From: Solen grandis
Lineage: Eukaryota; Mollusca; Bivalvia; Adapedonta; Solenidae
Assembly: GCA_021229015.1 (NCBI GenBank)
Contig: CM037777.1
Span: 26,554,775-26,618,774, forward strand
DNA length: 64,000 nucleotides
Direction of reading: 5' to 3'
Shown here: piece by piece, positions 21,561-32,511 of the stretch
Layout of the letters: each line of letters begins with the position of its first letter
How positions within the stretch are numbered: position 1 is the stretch's first letter
The notes under the pieces: generated by a model
What the model saw: only the letters and a program-made list of their open reading frames with translations
What the model was told of the DNA's origin: nothing
The model's database searches: none
Made by a program: the position numbers and the translations under genes

Positions 21561-22642
21561 GCGAAGCCATTCCACTGCGGCGGAGTTTGGATGGCATACT
21601 TCTATTGAAAAAAAAATAAAAACGTTTATTTCTTATGACAAATGTTATAAAGTATATCTTTATTCGTTTTCGTGTGAACAGACTTTGACAGATTCAAAAG
21701 AGCTGATTTATTACATCACAAAAACAACCAAGAACATGAGAGTATTTCAAAGATTTATTAACTGTAAAGTTTGGCGATAGATTTGTAACGGCTTGTGATG
21801 TTTGTAAACAAAAGCATCAAATGTTTGAAAATAGTATACCGACAGCACATAAAATATAAAATGTATGCCCCGTCATCAGCTACATACTGTTATGTTAGCA
21901 AACGCCATGGATTGCTCAATAATGCATGTAGAATAATTAAAGAAGGTCTCTAAAGTCTTGTATATTTAAACCAATCGGGGGATGATGACATAACAATGTT
22001 TTTGGGTGAAAAAATATATCTTTCGCGATATATGCTGGAAAAGGGAAAAGCATAACAGAAAAGAATTCGTCAATTTACAATAAATCGCGTAATAAACGAT
22101 TGAAAAGTTCTATTTTGTTAGCAGCATTGAAAAAAAGAAGAAATAAAACTTCATTAATTTTCATTTAAATAAATATCTTGCAAAGTGAGAATATCAATTT
22201 ATTTCTGGGTATAAGGTTGTATTTCTTAAAACCTTTTCTGATAAAAATGCGACACGATTGACTTCTGTGTCCTAATGCAGAATTACTCAAGAAATATGAC
22301 CCTTCTTTATCACGAATCCTTCATGATACAGAGGTTAATCAAGTTCATTACAAAGCATTTTCATTGCAAGAAAAATAAGTGAAACTTTAATAAACATGGA
22401 ACGTAAAATGCAGTATCACAAAGCAGAGGGCGAGGTATCTTTGCGTTTAAAATAATTGAGCATGAGAAAAATCAAATTGCAGTGCTATTCATTACTATGG
22501 TTTTTTTAATACTGTCAAATCTGCATTAGCTGTCCCGTGAACATTGCAACCAACCCACTTCTAATATTCAACTGATTCCAAATATGTCATTCTAAATTTG
22601 TATTTATTGTTAACAGCTACCTGTGCGCAGCAGTCACTAGTT
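21561..22642. other. No gene recognised
   Basis: AT-rich, no supported feature. Confidence 0.35.
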
Positions 22643-22828
22643 GTTTAACCCTTTTCCTCATATAGACTCATTTTGACGCACTCAATAGGTACCACATAAA
22701 GCCTGATCTGCAGAAAACCACAGTTAAACCTTACCAAATTTAATTATAAAATCATCATTTCGAGACCACTGAGGAGCAGCGAACAGCAGGTCTTTTCATG
22801 GTGTCCTCTATGAGGGAAAGGGTTAACT
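22643..22828. mobile_element. Small MITE with about 22-bp terminal inverted repeats
   Basis: Left end 'gtttaacccttttcctcata' and right end, in reverse complement, 'gttaaccctttccctcatag' are inverted repeats round a 140-bp centre containing 'actgaggagcagcgaacagc'. Relatives in the window: 47,550-47,690 (centre), 55,790-55,890 (right end) and 57,150-57,220 (left end). Confidence 0.75.
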
Positions 22829-23843
22829 GACCGTGTTTTACAGTCTATCTGTTCTGACAGTGTATTTGCAATTAACTGGCCGTTTCTGACTGTATTTGCT
22901 TATTAACTGGCCATAAAAACACTTCTGCATTTAACTGGCCGTTACAACCAGTTTGTATGAATTTAACTTTGAACAAATTTGATTGAATGGATTTTCTTAC
23001 AAGCACAAAATGTATACAAAACAACAAATAAATCATACTTTTACACGTATGAATCTGCCTATTTATTATATGTATTCTAGTTTTGTGAGTCACTGATGTG
23101 ATATGAAAGAAGTTATATAAAATAATGATAAAATCTATGTGGCATGGCACACTAACAAGTACAATAAATATGTCATAAGTATGTTTAGCGAAGATTTTTC
23201 AGAATAAGGCGAAATAAAGAAAAGTCACTTGTTTCGACTAACCCGACCGACCTTAAAATAAATTAAAATATACTTAAATACATTCTGTTAAACTATTTTG
23301 GAGGTTTCATCATTGCAAAAAAAAAATGAATAAATAAATTAAAAAAAAAAAAAATAAAATGAATAAATAAATGACAGAGTCGGATATTACATACTCGTAT
23401 CTAACTGGCTGGTGCACAACATTCTACAGACAAAATGTTCTCGACTCTCACCTTAACATCCACATAATGAGAAGTTCAAAAGGAGAAACAAAATTAGATT
23501 AAAAGATACTGCAAACATAACATTAATTTGGGCTTCAAAAATAACCCGCTATGCTTCCTTGCAGTTAAAAAAGCGGAGAGTCATTTTCGCCACATCATCT
23601 GATAAATCAAGCAGTTATTTCGGAGAAAGAGCCAATAATCGAAGCCTGGAATGTGGAGGTTATACGAGATATCACACGGTTGTCTTGCTACGCATGCTTT
23701 TGTATTTTTATGCAGGTCATGTTCCTATTCGTTTCGCGGTACAAGAGTTTTTTTATTTTTTATTTTTATTTTTTAAAACATTCATTCATGTTGAATACTA
23801 GTCATCGTATGCATATATGCATTTTGAACATTAAGTATGGATT
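22829..23843. other. No gene recognised; 'taactggccgtt' repeats at the start
   Basis: From 22,829 to 22,950 the phrase 'aactggccgtt' recurs about three times at unequal spacing. The rest is AT-rich without a supported gene. Confidence 0.4.
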
Positions 23844-23943
23844 NNNNNNNNNNNNNNNNNNNNNNNNNNNNNNNNNNNNNNNNNNNNNNNNNNNNNNNNN
23901 NNNNNNNNNNNNNNNNNNNNNNNNNNNNNNNNNNNNNNNNNNN
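23844..23943. other. Assembly gap (100 N)
   Basis: Exactly 100 unknown bases, the usual placeholder for a scaffold join of unknown size. The translated frame that spans it is meaningless. Confidence 0.99.
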
Positions 23944-24373
23944 CCAGTTAGCTTTTATCCATCCACATGTGGAATAGATAAACTAGGAGTTATATGGACT
24001 TTACAGTGTTAATTGTAATATTGGGAGTATTTTTACTAGTGAATTTGTTTAATGGTATTCAGTTGAGTTATAAAGGAAGGTTGTCACATGAGACAATTCA
24101 AGTAATATATCAAACTTTATGGAGAATAACATTGAGTGATCACCACATCAACCAGAATACAGATAAGTTGACTATTTCAGCAACTGTGAATAATTGCTAA
24201 TCTTACAGGGCCTTTTTTTTCAGTTTTGGGAAGGGCGCCCTAGCCACTTTTGTGGGGAAAAAACACAATTTTAGGGAATTTTTTACGATCAGAATCAGTT
24301 TGCATAAAAAAAACTATAAAAGGGCTATAGATGATTGATAAGTTAAAAAATTCTTTTTTCAGCCTTATATTTA

Positions 24374-24722
24374 TCACAACTGTTTACAATAAACATATAA
24401 ACAACTCAAAGCTTCATGTTGCGGTTTTTTTCTCTGCTTGAAGGCAGAAACCAAGCTGTCATAATCACTGTCACTGTAGCACTGAACAATGTCTTGCATC
24501 ATTGTGATGTGCATGATGGCATCAAGAGACATCTGGCTCATGGATGTCCTCAGAAAAGTACATGTATCATTCATGATACTTAAACCCCTTTCAACAACTG
24601 CTGTTGACTGTGGTATCAACAAGGCCAACTCCTACAGCTTAAACACTCTGGGAAAGCATGCTTTGATGACCGGGTCCCCCTCAATGGCCCTATAGACCTT
24701 AACCAGTGTATCCTCTCCCATC
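24374..24722 (-). pseudogene. hAT transposase C-terminal (dimerisation) fragment
   Basis: Minus strand: MGEDTLVKVYRAIEGDPV, an in-frame stop, then LLIPQSTAVVERGLSIMND and TSMSQMSLDAIMHITM. The segment with 'VERGLSIMN' followed by a conserved hydrophobic stretch is the hAT C-terminal dimerisation region, equivalent to 'ADCERGFSAQN' in the hAT copy at 32.5 kb. The catalytic part is absent and there is a stop, so it is a dead remnant. Confidence 0.7.
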
Positions 24723-24799
24723 TGCCTGTGAAAAATATGATTTTTTTCCCCATAAGTATCATCAAGTACATTTTAAGAAATGTTAAATTGGACAATTTT

Positions 24800-24856
24800 T
24801 AGGAACAATAGTTCTTGAAGAGTTCTTGAACACTGTTCTTGAATAGTTCAAAATCA
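24800..24856. repeat. Short array of GTTCTTGAAC-type words
   Basis: Contains 'agttcttgaagagttcttga' and 'ctgttcttgaatagttc'. The same words form the larger array at 27,950-28,310. The two lie on either side of the decayed transposase at 26.1-27.95 kb. Confidence 0.7.
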
Positions 24857-26138
24857 GCCGTAACCGCTGAAACGTCCTTAAGTTAGGTGATCTTCATACA
24901 AATACATCACCATTGTTAATATTTCAAATATTGTTTAAAAGTTATACAAATAATAATACAACTATTAAAAGTTATCATTGTTCTTCAAAAAAATATTACC
25001 TTTAGGTGTCGAAGAAAGTTTTTGTTTCACACCTGGCAGTTCCTTCAATTCTGACAATATCCGATCTCTCTCCAGCAACAAAGTTTGTGCTTTCGTTTTT
25101 CGATTCCTCCTTTAGACGGCATATTCTATTAAATTTATTAGTACAATAGTTACAAGCACATACAACTAAATGTACACTAAGGTTCTGAAAAATGTGTCCC
25201 TATTGATTTACACTGCTCATACTGTTAAGCATTCGGTACGATCTATTTCTTATTAAACCAAAACAAATTGCACATTTTCTTTCTATGGCTGCTGCCATTT
25301 TGTCCAATTTGTTGATAGCTCTTCAAAAAGGAGATTCAGTCTTTTTTGTTATCGTTCATTTATTGGTTGAAAAAAGCAAATTATTAATCATGCTTTACAA
25401 AGTTTCGCTAGCCAATTTGCCCAGGGTATCATATGTGAATATGAATAGCCTGGGTACCGAGGATGCCTTTAACAGCAATGCAAGGTTAATATATTCCCCT
25501 TTTAGTATTTGATGCCATAGGAGGGTAGGTAAGTGAGCTTATAAATCATCGTTTGGCAGGTAATATATGTCAGTGGAAAGGTGTTTTGGTTTGTAGTAAT
25601 TAATCATGGGTTAGGTAAAAGGCTATTCATGTCCATACTGGCTGTGGAAGGAGCTATTACTTTAGATTCGGTTGGAGGAGGGGAATGTGCTGTCACACAT
25701 GGTTGTGCCTTCCTTTTGGGGATGTGTCATGTGTGCCAGTATAATCTGTGATTGCGCAGTCATTCACGTTACCTGCCGAAATCGGTTCTGTTGTGGTGGA
25801 AGGTTCTAATTCTGGGGCTTTTCGTTTCCTGCCCCGTCTGCCAACACGTCATAGCCATTGGATGACAATACTGTTTAAAAGTTTTTTTGTTTTTTTTTCA
25901 ATTTTGCTTGTAGAGCCAAAAATGTGTCTAAACACGGGAGAATATTTTCCTACATGAACTGGTTATTGCATTGTTTGCTAAAAAAAACCTACCTGACTGA
26001 ACAAATTTGTGCCCAGTCCACGTATTGTATAGGCAATAAAAATCGAGGATCACCATGCCTAGCTATAAGTAAACAAACCATTGCATCATGATCAGTTTGC
26101 AAAAATAACATAATTTATTCTGTATGAAACAAATTTAA
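24857..26138. other. No confident gene; two possible minus-strand exon scraps
   Basis: Minus-strand stretches could be exon remnants: about 25,018-25,115, reading TKAQTLLLERDRILSELKEL before a donor-like gtaata; and about 25,779-25,845, reading RGRKRKAPELEPSTTTEPIS before a donor-like gtaacg. The second looks like an AT-hook/nuclear-signal type segment. Neither matches a family that I recognise. Confidence 0.3.
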
Positions 26139-27950
26139 CTATTGGACAGAGTAAAGGAATAATTTTGAAGGAATATTTGCATGGTTCATACAATTAAAAT
26201 ATAGCCCAAAACGTGAACATATAATGGTATAAATAATAAATATCTTTATATAGCTCTCTGTTTTGATTGAACAGTCCATGGAATTAAGGTAGTTCATAAC
26301 TTGGTTCATTAGATCCGGATCCTCACAATTTGTCAACTTTCCTAGCATCCTGCAGTTGCCACATTCTGTCAACATTTTAGTCCTTCCTGTTGTAAGCAAA
26401 TCAAATGTGAAGTCTTTGCGGTCCCTGTCATTTATCTCATAAACTTCACTATGCAGTTTTTTTTTCTGGGCTAGCATGGTCGTCAGAAGCTGGCGACAAA
26501 CATCACCAGTGCCGTGTGCAGGCTTGAGTAGTATCCCATTCATATCTTCAAATTGAAAACATGACCATGCTAATAATGGTCCGTGATGTTTTGCATAGTC
26601 AGCAAGGTGATAACCTATGTTTTGAACATTTAGACCACAGTTTGAAATGCTATACAGTTCTTCAAAAGAGATTTGAAACAGGGTCAAGACAAGCTCTGCT
26701 TTTTTGAAGTCATCAGCAGTAACGTTGTCACCAAGTAGGATGTAGATACCTCCTCAAGTTTAGTTTTCTAGGTAGGCGTCTGGCAAAATTCCTTGGAGGC
26801 ATGGGATGCTATAAAAGAGTAGCCAGTGTTGATATTCTGAGGCTTTCCAGTGACTTAGATGATCTTGTATGTTCCGAGGCAGCCTGGATATTTTGTTGGT
26901 TGGTTTCATACCCAGAAGCTTGGTGTCCACCTCTTTGACATGGTTACCAATGTAGAAGGGCTGTCTTGAATATGCAGGTGAAAACCACAAAGATAGCAGC
27001 TTCTTTGTGGTACTAAGTAGAACCCCGTCCATATAGTCAGGTACGATGTCAGCTGTAATAAGTCCACTATGTTTGGCCTCTTCTGCATTGCTAAGAACAG
27101 ATGTTGGAAGACATAGATGGAGATGGATCTGCTCCAGGGAAACATTCCTTTCTTTACCACCTGACCAGGAATTTCGCAAGTTATACAAGGAAACTGTCCA
27201 TTGTGTGGAACCATTTCCATCACCTGGGCTTTGGCTTGAAGGTCCATAGTAACACATGCCATTTTGACTTTCTAGAGTTATTCCATTCCTATGTAGGTTA
27301 TTCAGTTCTGTCACAAGAGGCTGTAGAAAAGATTTTAACACAGGTTTCCCACAACCCTGCCAGAGTCACCAAATAATCACATACTGAATCAGAAACCTTT
27401 TTGAAGGTGGCAGTTCATTTATCACTAGAAAAACTGGTCACAAGTTTACAGCTGATGAATTATATAGTGGAACTCCATCAGTGTAAAGTGTTTGAACCCA
27501 ACATCCTTGTACCTTAAGAGCACCTTCTTGACCTGACTGAAGCAACAGATGTTGCTGCAAAGTAGCACTTTGATCTTTTTAAATGCTGCATGTGGTCAGG
27601 CCCAGAATTTCTTGAGTCCAGTGCAACCTGGAGAAGAACACTGGAAGATGTTGTCTTCTTTGGGAAATAAACATGATCAGTTCTCACAATAATCAAATAT
27701 TTTTCTGTCTCTGTCACTGATACTTTTATTTCAATTGTGAGATTGACAGAGCTGTTGATCCAAAATGTCTTAAACGAACCAGTTGCTCAGATGCAGTTCC
27801 ATTTAGATGCATTTTTGTAATGTATGCAAGGACAGCCATACATTTTTCTTGGTCTGGTCCAACATCTTCTGCTTCCTTCTTTACATTTGTAACATTTCAG
27901 ACAATAACCTATCTCAAGGAGGAAATGCTTTCATATTGTCTTTGAGAACG
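26139..27950 (-). pseudogene. CACTA (En/Spm) Tnp2-like transposase, decayed copy
   Basis: Minus-strand frames together align with the plus-strand transposase at 46.2-50.4 kb. From 5' to 3': a Cys cluster CLKCYKCKEG (about 27,900); TDGVPLYNSSAVNL, a stop, then FLVINELP (about 27,460-27,420); KPVLKSFLQPLVTELNNLHR; TMDLQAKA with the first catalytic-type Asp; VPDYMDGVLLSTTKKLLSLW with the second Asp; HWKASEYQHWLLFYSIPCLQG with the Glu; then HHGPLLAWSCFQFEDMNGIL (26,6xx). At least two frame changes and several stops break it, so it is dead. Transposase_21/Tnp2 proteins cut and join DNA at the ends of CACTA elements in the nucleus. Arrays of GTTC-type words lie on both sides (24.80 kb and 27.95-28.31 kb), and a BEN exon lies just upstream. 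Confidence 0.8.
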
Positions 27951-28312
27951 TTCAGCTGGCCTTGAAATTTTCTTGAACAAATTCTTAAACATGTTCCAGA
28001 ACAGTTCATGAACATTAAATGGCAGTTCTAGAACTACGATTTCCAGAACTTAGTTCAAGAACTTATTCTGGAACACGTTCTGAACATGTTCCAGAAAAGT
28101 TCTTGAACATGTTCCAGAAAAGTTCAAGAACATTAAATGGCAATTATTATTTCTTAAATTTACTTTGTTCAAGAACTTGTTCTAGAACAGAAATCAAAAG
28201 ACCAGTGAGAATAAAAAATAAACTAACAGTTGTACTTTATAATAATCATAAAAATAGAAAGTTTTTGAATTTGTTTCAGAAGAGTTCTGGAACATTTTCA
28301 CACACACACATG
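27950..28312. repeat. Array of 10-bp palindromes GTTCNNGAAC
   Basis: More than a dozen variants of one palindrome: GTTCATGAAC, GTTCTAGAAC, GTTCAAGAAC, GTTCTTGAAC and GAACATGTTC. The phrase 'attaaatggcagttctagaa' recurs, showing some duplication of larger blocks. It begins where the decayed transposase ends and stops 8 bp short of the stop codon side of the BEN exon C' (28,320). Confidence 0.85.
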
Positions 28313-28319
28313 AAATAAT

Positions 28320-28700
28320 TCAGTAATAATGTTTGGCTTTAATAAGCTGCTTTTTTTTCAAAACTCTATTGCATAGTGCTGATGGACTGTTCCTTTCTTT
28401 CCTTCTGGGAACTTTTTGCAAATTTTCAAATTTTTTGTGGAAAGTCTGTTTGTCATATGTTGTGTGTTTCAAAACTAATGTTTTTAGCCCCTTAAATTTC
28501 ATTTGATCCAACTGGGATTTAACATTGTTCATACATTTGACATTCGCTTCCCAGTTCGGGTGCAAGACACCAATTCCTCATGTGTAAACATGAATAAACA
28601 CAAATTTTTGAATTTGTCTTGATCTCCGATTGCCTTTCCTACGACTGCTTCAGCATCATGTTCGGAGAATGCCTGGCCAGGCTTAGTTTCACTGGCAAGT
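28320..28700 (-). pseudogene. BEN-domain terminal exon C' (frameshifted)
   Basis: Minus strand: KPGQAFSEHDAEAVVGKAIG, DKFKNLCLFMFTHEELVSCT, RTGKRMSN, then one frame change, then KSQLDQMKFKGLKTLVLKHT and TFHKKFENLQKVPRRKERN, ending at 28,320. It aligns with BEN copy D, where IFSNEELMNCSRTGKR is followed by FIKKFENMQKTLRQKKKQ. The frame change between GKR and the rest makes it a pseudogene or a sequencing error. BEN domains bind DNA or chromatin partners and act mostly in the nucleus. Confidence 0.68.
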
Positions 28701-28719
28701 TAACCCGTCTATAGATATT

Positions 28720-29035
28720 CCATGGAATTCCACGGTATGCCATGGAAATCCATGGAAAAATATGCCACGGAGTATTCGGACTATCAACTTTTCAACAGTT
28801 AAAAAAAAAATTAAAGAAAAAAAGGAATACCATGGAGAACTTATGTTTGCCATGGAAATATGCAGTTTTCCATGGAAATTTCAATTTTGCCGTGGAATTC
28901 CATGGCTTTCCGTGAAATGCCATGGAGTATTCGGATGGATTTCCATGGAATTCCGCGGCAAAATTTAAGTTTCCAAGGAAACCAATGTCCATGGAAATCC
29001 ACGGCAAAATTTAGATTTCCATGGAAAAAAAAAGG
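28720..29035. repeat. Array of TTCCATGGAA palindromes
   Basis: About a dozen CCATGG cores, most with flanking TTC/GAA (ttccatggaattcc, gccatggaaatcc), and variants with CCGTGG or CCACGG. A poly-A stretch interrupts the middle (28,800-28,830). It abuts the 5' side of the BEN exon C'. The open frames on both strands here are products of the repeat. Confidence 0.88.
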
Positions 29036-30338
29036 GCTGAAAAATAAAACACAAAAATCTGGCTTGAAAAATCAAAGATTATGTAATAAATGGCAACTTC
29101 TATAACAAGTTTGTCTTTACATCATATTAAACAGTAATTTGAATATCAAGACAAGAACATATATACATAATCATTGCATACCACAGAATGGGTCTTCTTT
29201 TTGAATTAAGGGCTTCTCGGCAACATAAGCATTAGTTTTTCATCACTTGATGAAAACTCCAAAACTCCAAATTCTGCTTTTAATCCTTATATTGACATTA
29301 TATTTTCCATCTATTTTAGATAAAATTATTACAGCATATTTTCCATTTTGATATTTAAAAAGTAAACTACATCAACATGCTGAATAAGTGCATGCATTTG
29401 TATAGTAACTTACTGCAAACATCACATGAACCTAATGACAATGCAACGTCTCATTAGCGAAACAAAATCATGCAACCAATGAAATGCAAACTGTCCTTTT
29501 TAGCTCTGCCAAGCTGCTAATGTTTTTATTATAGGATTAAATTCATTTTTTCTGGTCTTTATGCATGTGTAAAGAATGTCAAATCGTGCACAAATCTGAC
29601 ATAAAGTCAAATAAGCGTGGAACCGTTGTGAACTTCATTCAAGTTAGCATATTGTTAAACCGACCATCAAAATGTTGATGCTTCCTTGTTTACCCGAGAA
29701 ACGTAAAAGTAGTCCCGTTCCAGGGTTTTATCGAAAAATAAAAGTCTTTAAAAAAAATTGACGTTGTCCAATGAAAATGTTTTAAATACATAATTATATG
29801 ATAATGAGATTGGAATTATTGGGAAATGAAATGCAGTTAACCTGTATAGTTTCATTTAAGCCGAATGCAGTAAAATGTAAATATTGTCTTCTAATTATGA
29901 ATTTCAAGATGAAATCATCACTTCTTCTTGGCAGATTGGACCCGTGATGGCTTCAGCATGTCACGCATCACCATTCGTATCGATTCAACTGGGGTGTGCT
30001 GCCACTTTGCCACTTTTCAATGATAACATTTGTAAGGAAAATAATTTTATACCAGTCTTTGCATTCATCATGAAAATTGAATGGCAAAATGTTTAAGTTA
30101 GAAAAACATGTATATAGCAAACATTACCCTAAAAACAAGCTAAGCTATTTTGTTTTAAAGTATCAGATGTGTAGGACATTTTTTTTTTTTTTTATAACTT
30201 TCTTTAGTTTGTCGTTTTTTAACGAGTCAAATAATTTTTTAGAAATGCACTAAATTGAAATTCTTAAATAATTCTTCGTGTTATTTGTCCTTTGGCTACT
30301 TTAATTAGTCATTAAGCAATAAAAAACAATAAACCAAC
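29036..30338. other. No gene recognised; downstream or intron region of BEN C
   Basis: AT-rich, no supported exon. The last exon of BEN C (equivalent to the E6 exon of copies A and B) should lie here if it exists, but I could not find it. Confidence 0.4.
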
Positions 30339-30947
30339 CTTCCAGAAATTTTAGTTTCTCTTTATCATCAAGTGCTGGTCTCTTATTTCCAGAATTTGAA
30401 CTTTTGCCATAGAGGCTTCTCCCTCTTGTCTCGTCTTCGTTGAACAGCATCCTAAATAATTTCGCTGTGGCTTTCTTGAAATTAGGATACATGTCCAACT
30501 CAGACTTGATCTGGCTCTGAAAATAAATTGTGCTATGGCCAATGAACAGAATTTTGAATACACAGAACACAATGTATAAGATGTAAAAGTCAAAACAAAA
30601 AAGGTATTATTTACCTCTGGATACTTAAATTGATTGGCCTGGCTGTTGCTGTTACTATTGTCGCTAGATTCAAGTGGTCTAGTGCGTTTTGACTGTATCT
30701 CTGGTTCATAATCGCTGTCACTGTTTATTTCTGGGGACGATGGGCGTAAACTGTCAGAATCATTACCCCACCCACTTTCTTGGTTTTCATTTTGCAAAGT
30801 AGACGATACAATAGAGCCATTTTCATCTTCTTCTCTCTGTGAACTTGAATACAAATTGCTATCTCCACTATCTGAGTCGTTCTGGAGCTCCGCGATTGCC
30901 TCCTTGAACGAAAATTGCGATGGTTTTCTGCAACGCTTTTCTGACAT
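30339..30947 (-). CDS. BEN-domain protein, copy C (partial)
   Basis: Two exons on the minus strand. Exon 1, 30,947-30,615, starts at a Met and encodes a Ser/Asp/Glu-rich acidic region (MSEKRCRKPSQFSFKEAIAE, later SDSDYEPEIQSKRTRPLE) and ends at donor gtaaat in phase 0. Exon 2, 30,516-30,339, acceptor ttttcag, encodes KATAKLFRMLFNEDETRG and NKRPALDDKEKLKFLEG, the first half of a BEN domain. It ends in phase 1 before gttggt, the same phase as the equivalent exons of copies A and B. A matching final exon was not found, so the gene is incomplete or its end has been lost. The role is inferred: nuclear DNA-binding. It may belong to the same transposon system as the nearby Tnp2-like remnant. Confidence 0.62.
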
Positions 30948-31000
30948 TCCAATTTACAAAGCAACGAAACATCTGACAGAAGTTTACAAAATAATATTTC

Positions 31001-31046
31001 TTACTGTTACTGTTGTCGCTAGATTCAAGTGGTCTAGTGCGTTTTT
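31001..31046. repeat. Duplicate of a 46-bp piece of BEN C exon 1
   Basis: 'gtcgctagattcaagtggtc' plus 'tagtgcgtttt', preceded by 'ttactgttactgt', repeats 30,643-30,690, which is coding in exon 1 (NSNS ... RPLESSD). It lies 5' of the start codon and is non-coding there. Confidence 0.8.
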
Positions 31047-31808
31047 TTCATCATGGTATTTCTTACAAATAATTTGATCTTGACACTAGAGTGAAACCAC
31101 AATGGGTAAATGGGTTTACTGATCCACAACTTTAATCATATACATTTTCTTGCCTATGAAAAGTATATACTGAAAGGACAAAGAAACGCTCGGTGAATTT
31201 CAGAGCAAAATGTAAACTATTGTGAGCAATATTTACAGTTTAAGACTATGTATTTATAATATTTTATAGGGATGTGAAATCAGACTCTTTTCATAATCAA
31301 TTATTTATGGAATCGAATCGGACAGATGAATCGATTCACAATTGGAAAATAGTGATAGCTGAAACTTATGTGTGCATACAATAAAATCCTGAGTAGAAGT
31401 AAAACGTTTTTATTGAGTAAAAAGCTTAAAACTTGCAAGTGCGTACATGAACTATATCTAGTGTTTTTGAATCGGGGGGAAAATTAGAAGTAATTATCAA
31501 ATCAAAACAGCAGGGACCTTTTGATTCATAATCAGAAAGTATATGATTTTTTTTTTAAAAACAAGGGTCCTACTGGCTGATCGATCCAAGATTGTATAAT
31601 CTGTTGATAAGTCATTAGTTATTTAGGCTCATTTTTTTAATTATGGTAACAGATGTGAGAAAAAGAAATTGCCTTAGGGCAAAAGATCACCCTATCCACA
31701 ACTCCTAATCATTATAATTTTTCTGACCTAGAAAAGTATAAAAAATGATTTGAATTTGATATGATTATTAAGCATCAACACATGATCAGGATGATGACAT
31801 ACTCTTAC
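31047..31808. other. No gene recognised
   Basis: AT-rich, no supported exon. Confidence 0.35.
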
Positions 31809-32045
31809 CTGAGGATGTGAATTTTGCTGGTTGACCAAACTTTCTATCTCGTCCAGTTGAGCAGGTGATGTTGTAGTAGCTGTTGGTGTTTGGTGCGGCG
31901 AAGACATGAATGTAGGTGTGTGTTGTTCTGGTGAGGTAAATGCCGATTGTGGATGAGTTTGCAGCTGAGAATGAAATGATAGTGTTAGTGGTGTAAATTG
32001 TTGGGTCTGAGGCCTTTTGAATTCCATCAGCTGAGATTTCAATTT
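31809..32045 (-). CDS. Probable exon, Gln/Thr/Pro/Ser-rich, BEN-gene type
   Basis: Minus strand 32,045-31,809, between acceptor tttcttgcag and donor gtaaga, 79 codons, phase 0 to 0. It reads KLKSQLMEFKRPQTQQF, then a low-complexity Q/T/P/S region with SSPHQTPTATTTSPAQ, and ends LVNQQNSHPQ. Composition and phase match the E4 exons of BEN copies A and B. I infer that it is an upstream or alternative exon of BEN C. Its own first exon was not found. Confidence 0.5.
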
Positions 32046-32511
32046 CTGCAAGAAAAACATTTTTTATGAACACAAAATCAAAGATATAATTATAACTATA
32101 ATTAACTAATATTTACAAGCTGTTTGAAATAAAGGTGGTTACAAAGCACATGTTCCCCTATTTTTAATGTTTGTGTGATTTAGCCAAAACCTTCCTTATC
32201 AATATAAACATAGAATGTATATTTGACCTTAATAGAATGTATATTTGACCTTAATATTTATAATAGTACTGAACAGTGTTCTGCCGAGGATGGAAAAACA
32301 TGGGGACAAATGTCTCAAAGGCCCTAAAAATTAGGGGACATTTCAAAAAACAATGAGACATTACACCTTTCCAAGAAAAAAAATCAAACTTACCTATTAA
32401 ACTGTTGAAAAGGCACTTGTAACTGATTTAATCTTTATTTGTTCAACAAACTGTTTCAGCTGTTAATAACTTTTAACTGGAAAACTTATTTACAATGTTA
32501 CAGGAAAAAAA
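32046..32511. other. No gene recognised
   Basis: AT-rich. A 23-bp direct duplication ('atagaatgtatatttgacctt') at 32,208-32,253 is the only structure seen. Confidence 0.4.

Noticed and set aside
23653..24012. Open frame across 23,844-23,943
   Set aside because: It runs through 100 unknown bases and has no meaning.
27950..28312. Cluster of p53-type (RRRCWWGYYY) or heat-shock-type sites
   Set aside because: Many words fit the p53 half-site by chance because both are GAAC..GTTC palindromes. The density, the flanking transposase and the second array at 24.8 kb fit transposon subterminal repeats better.
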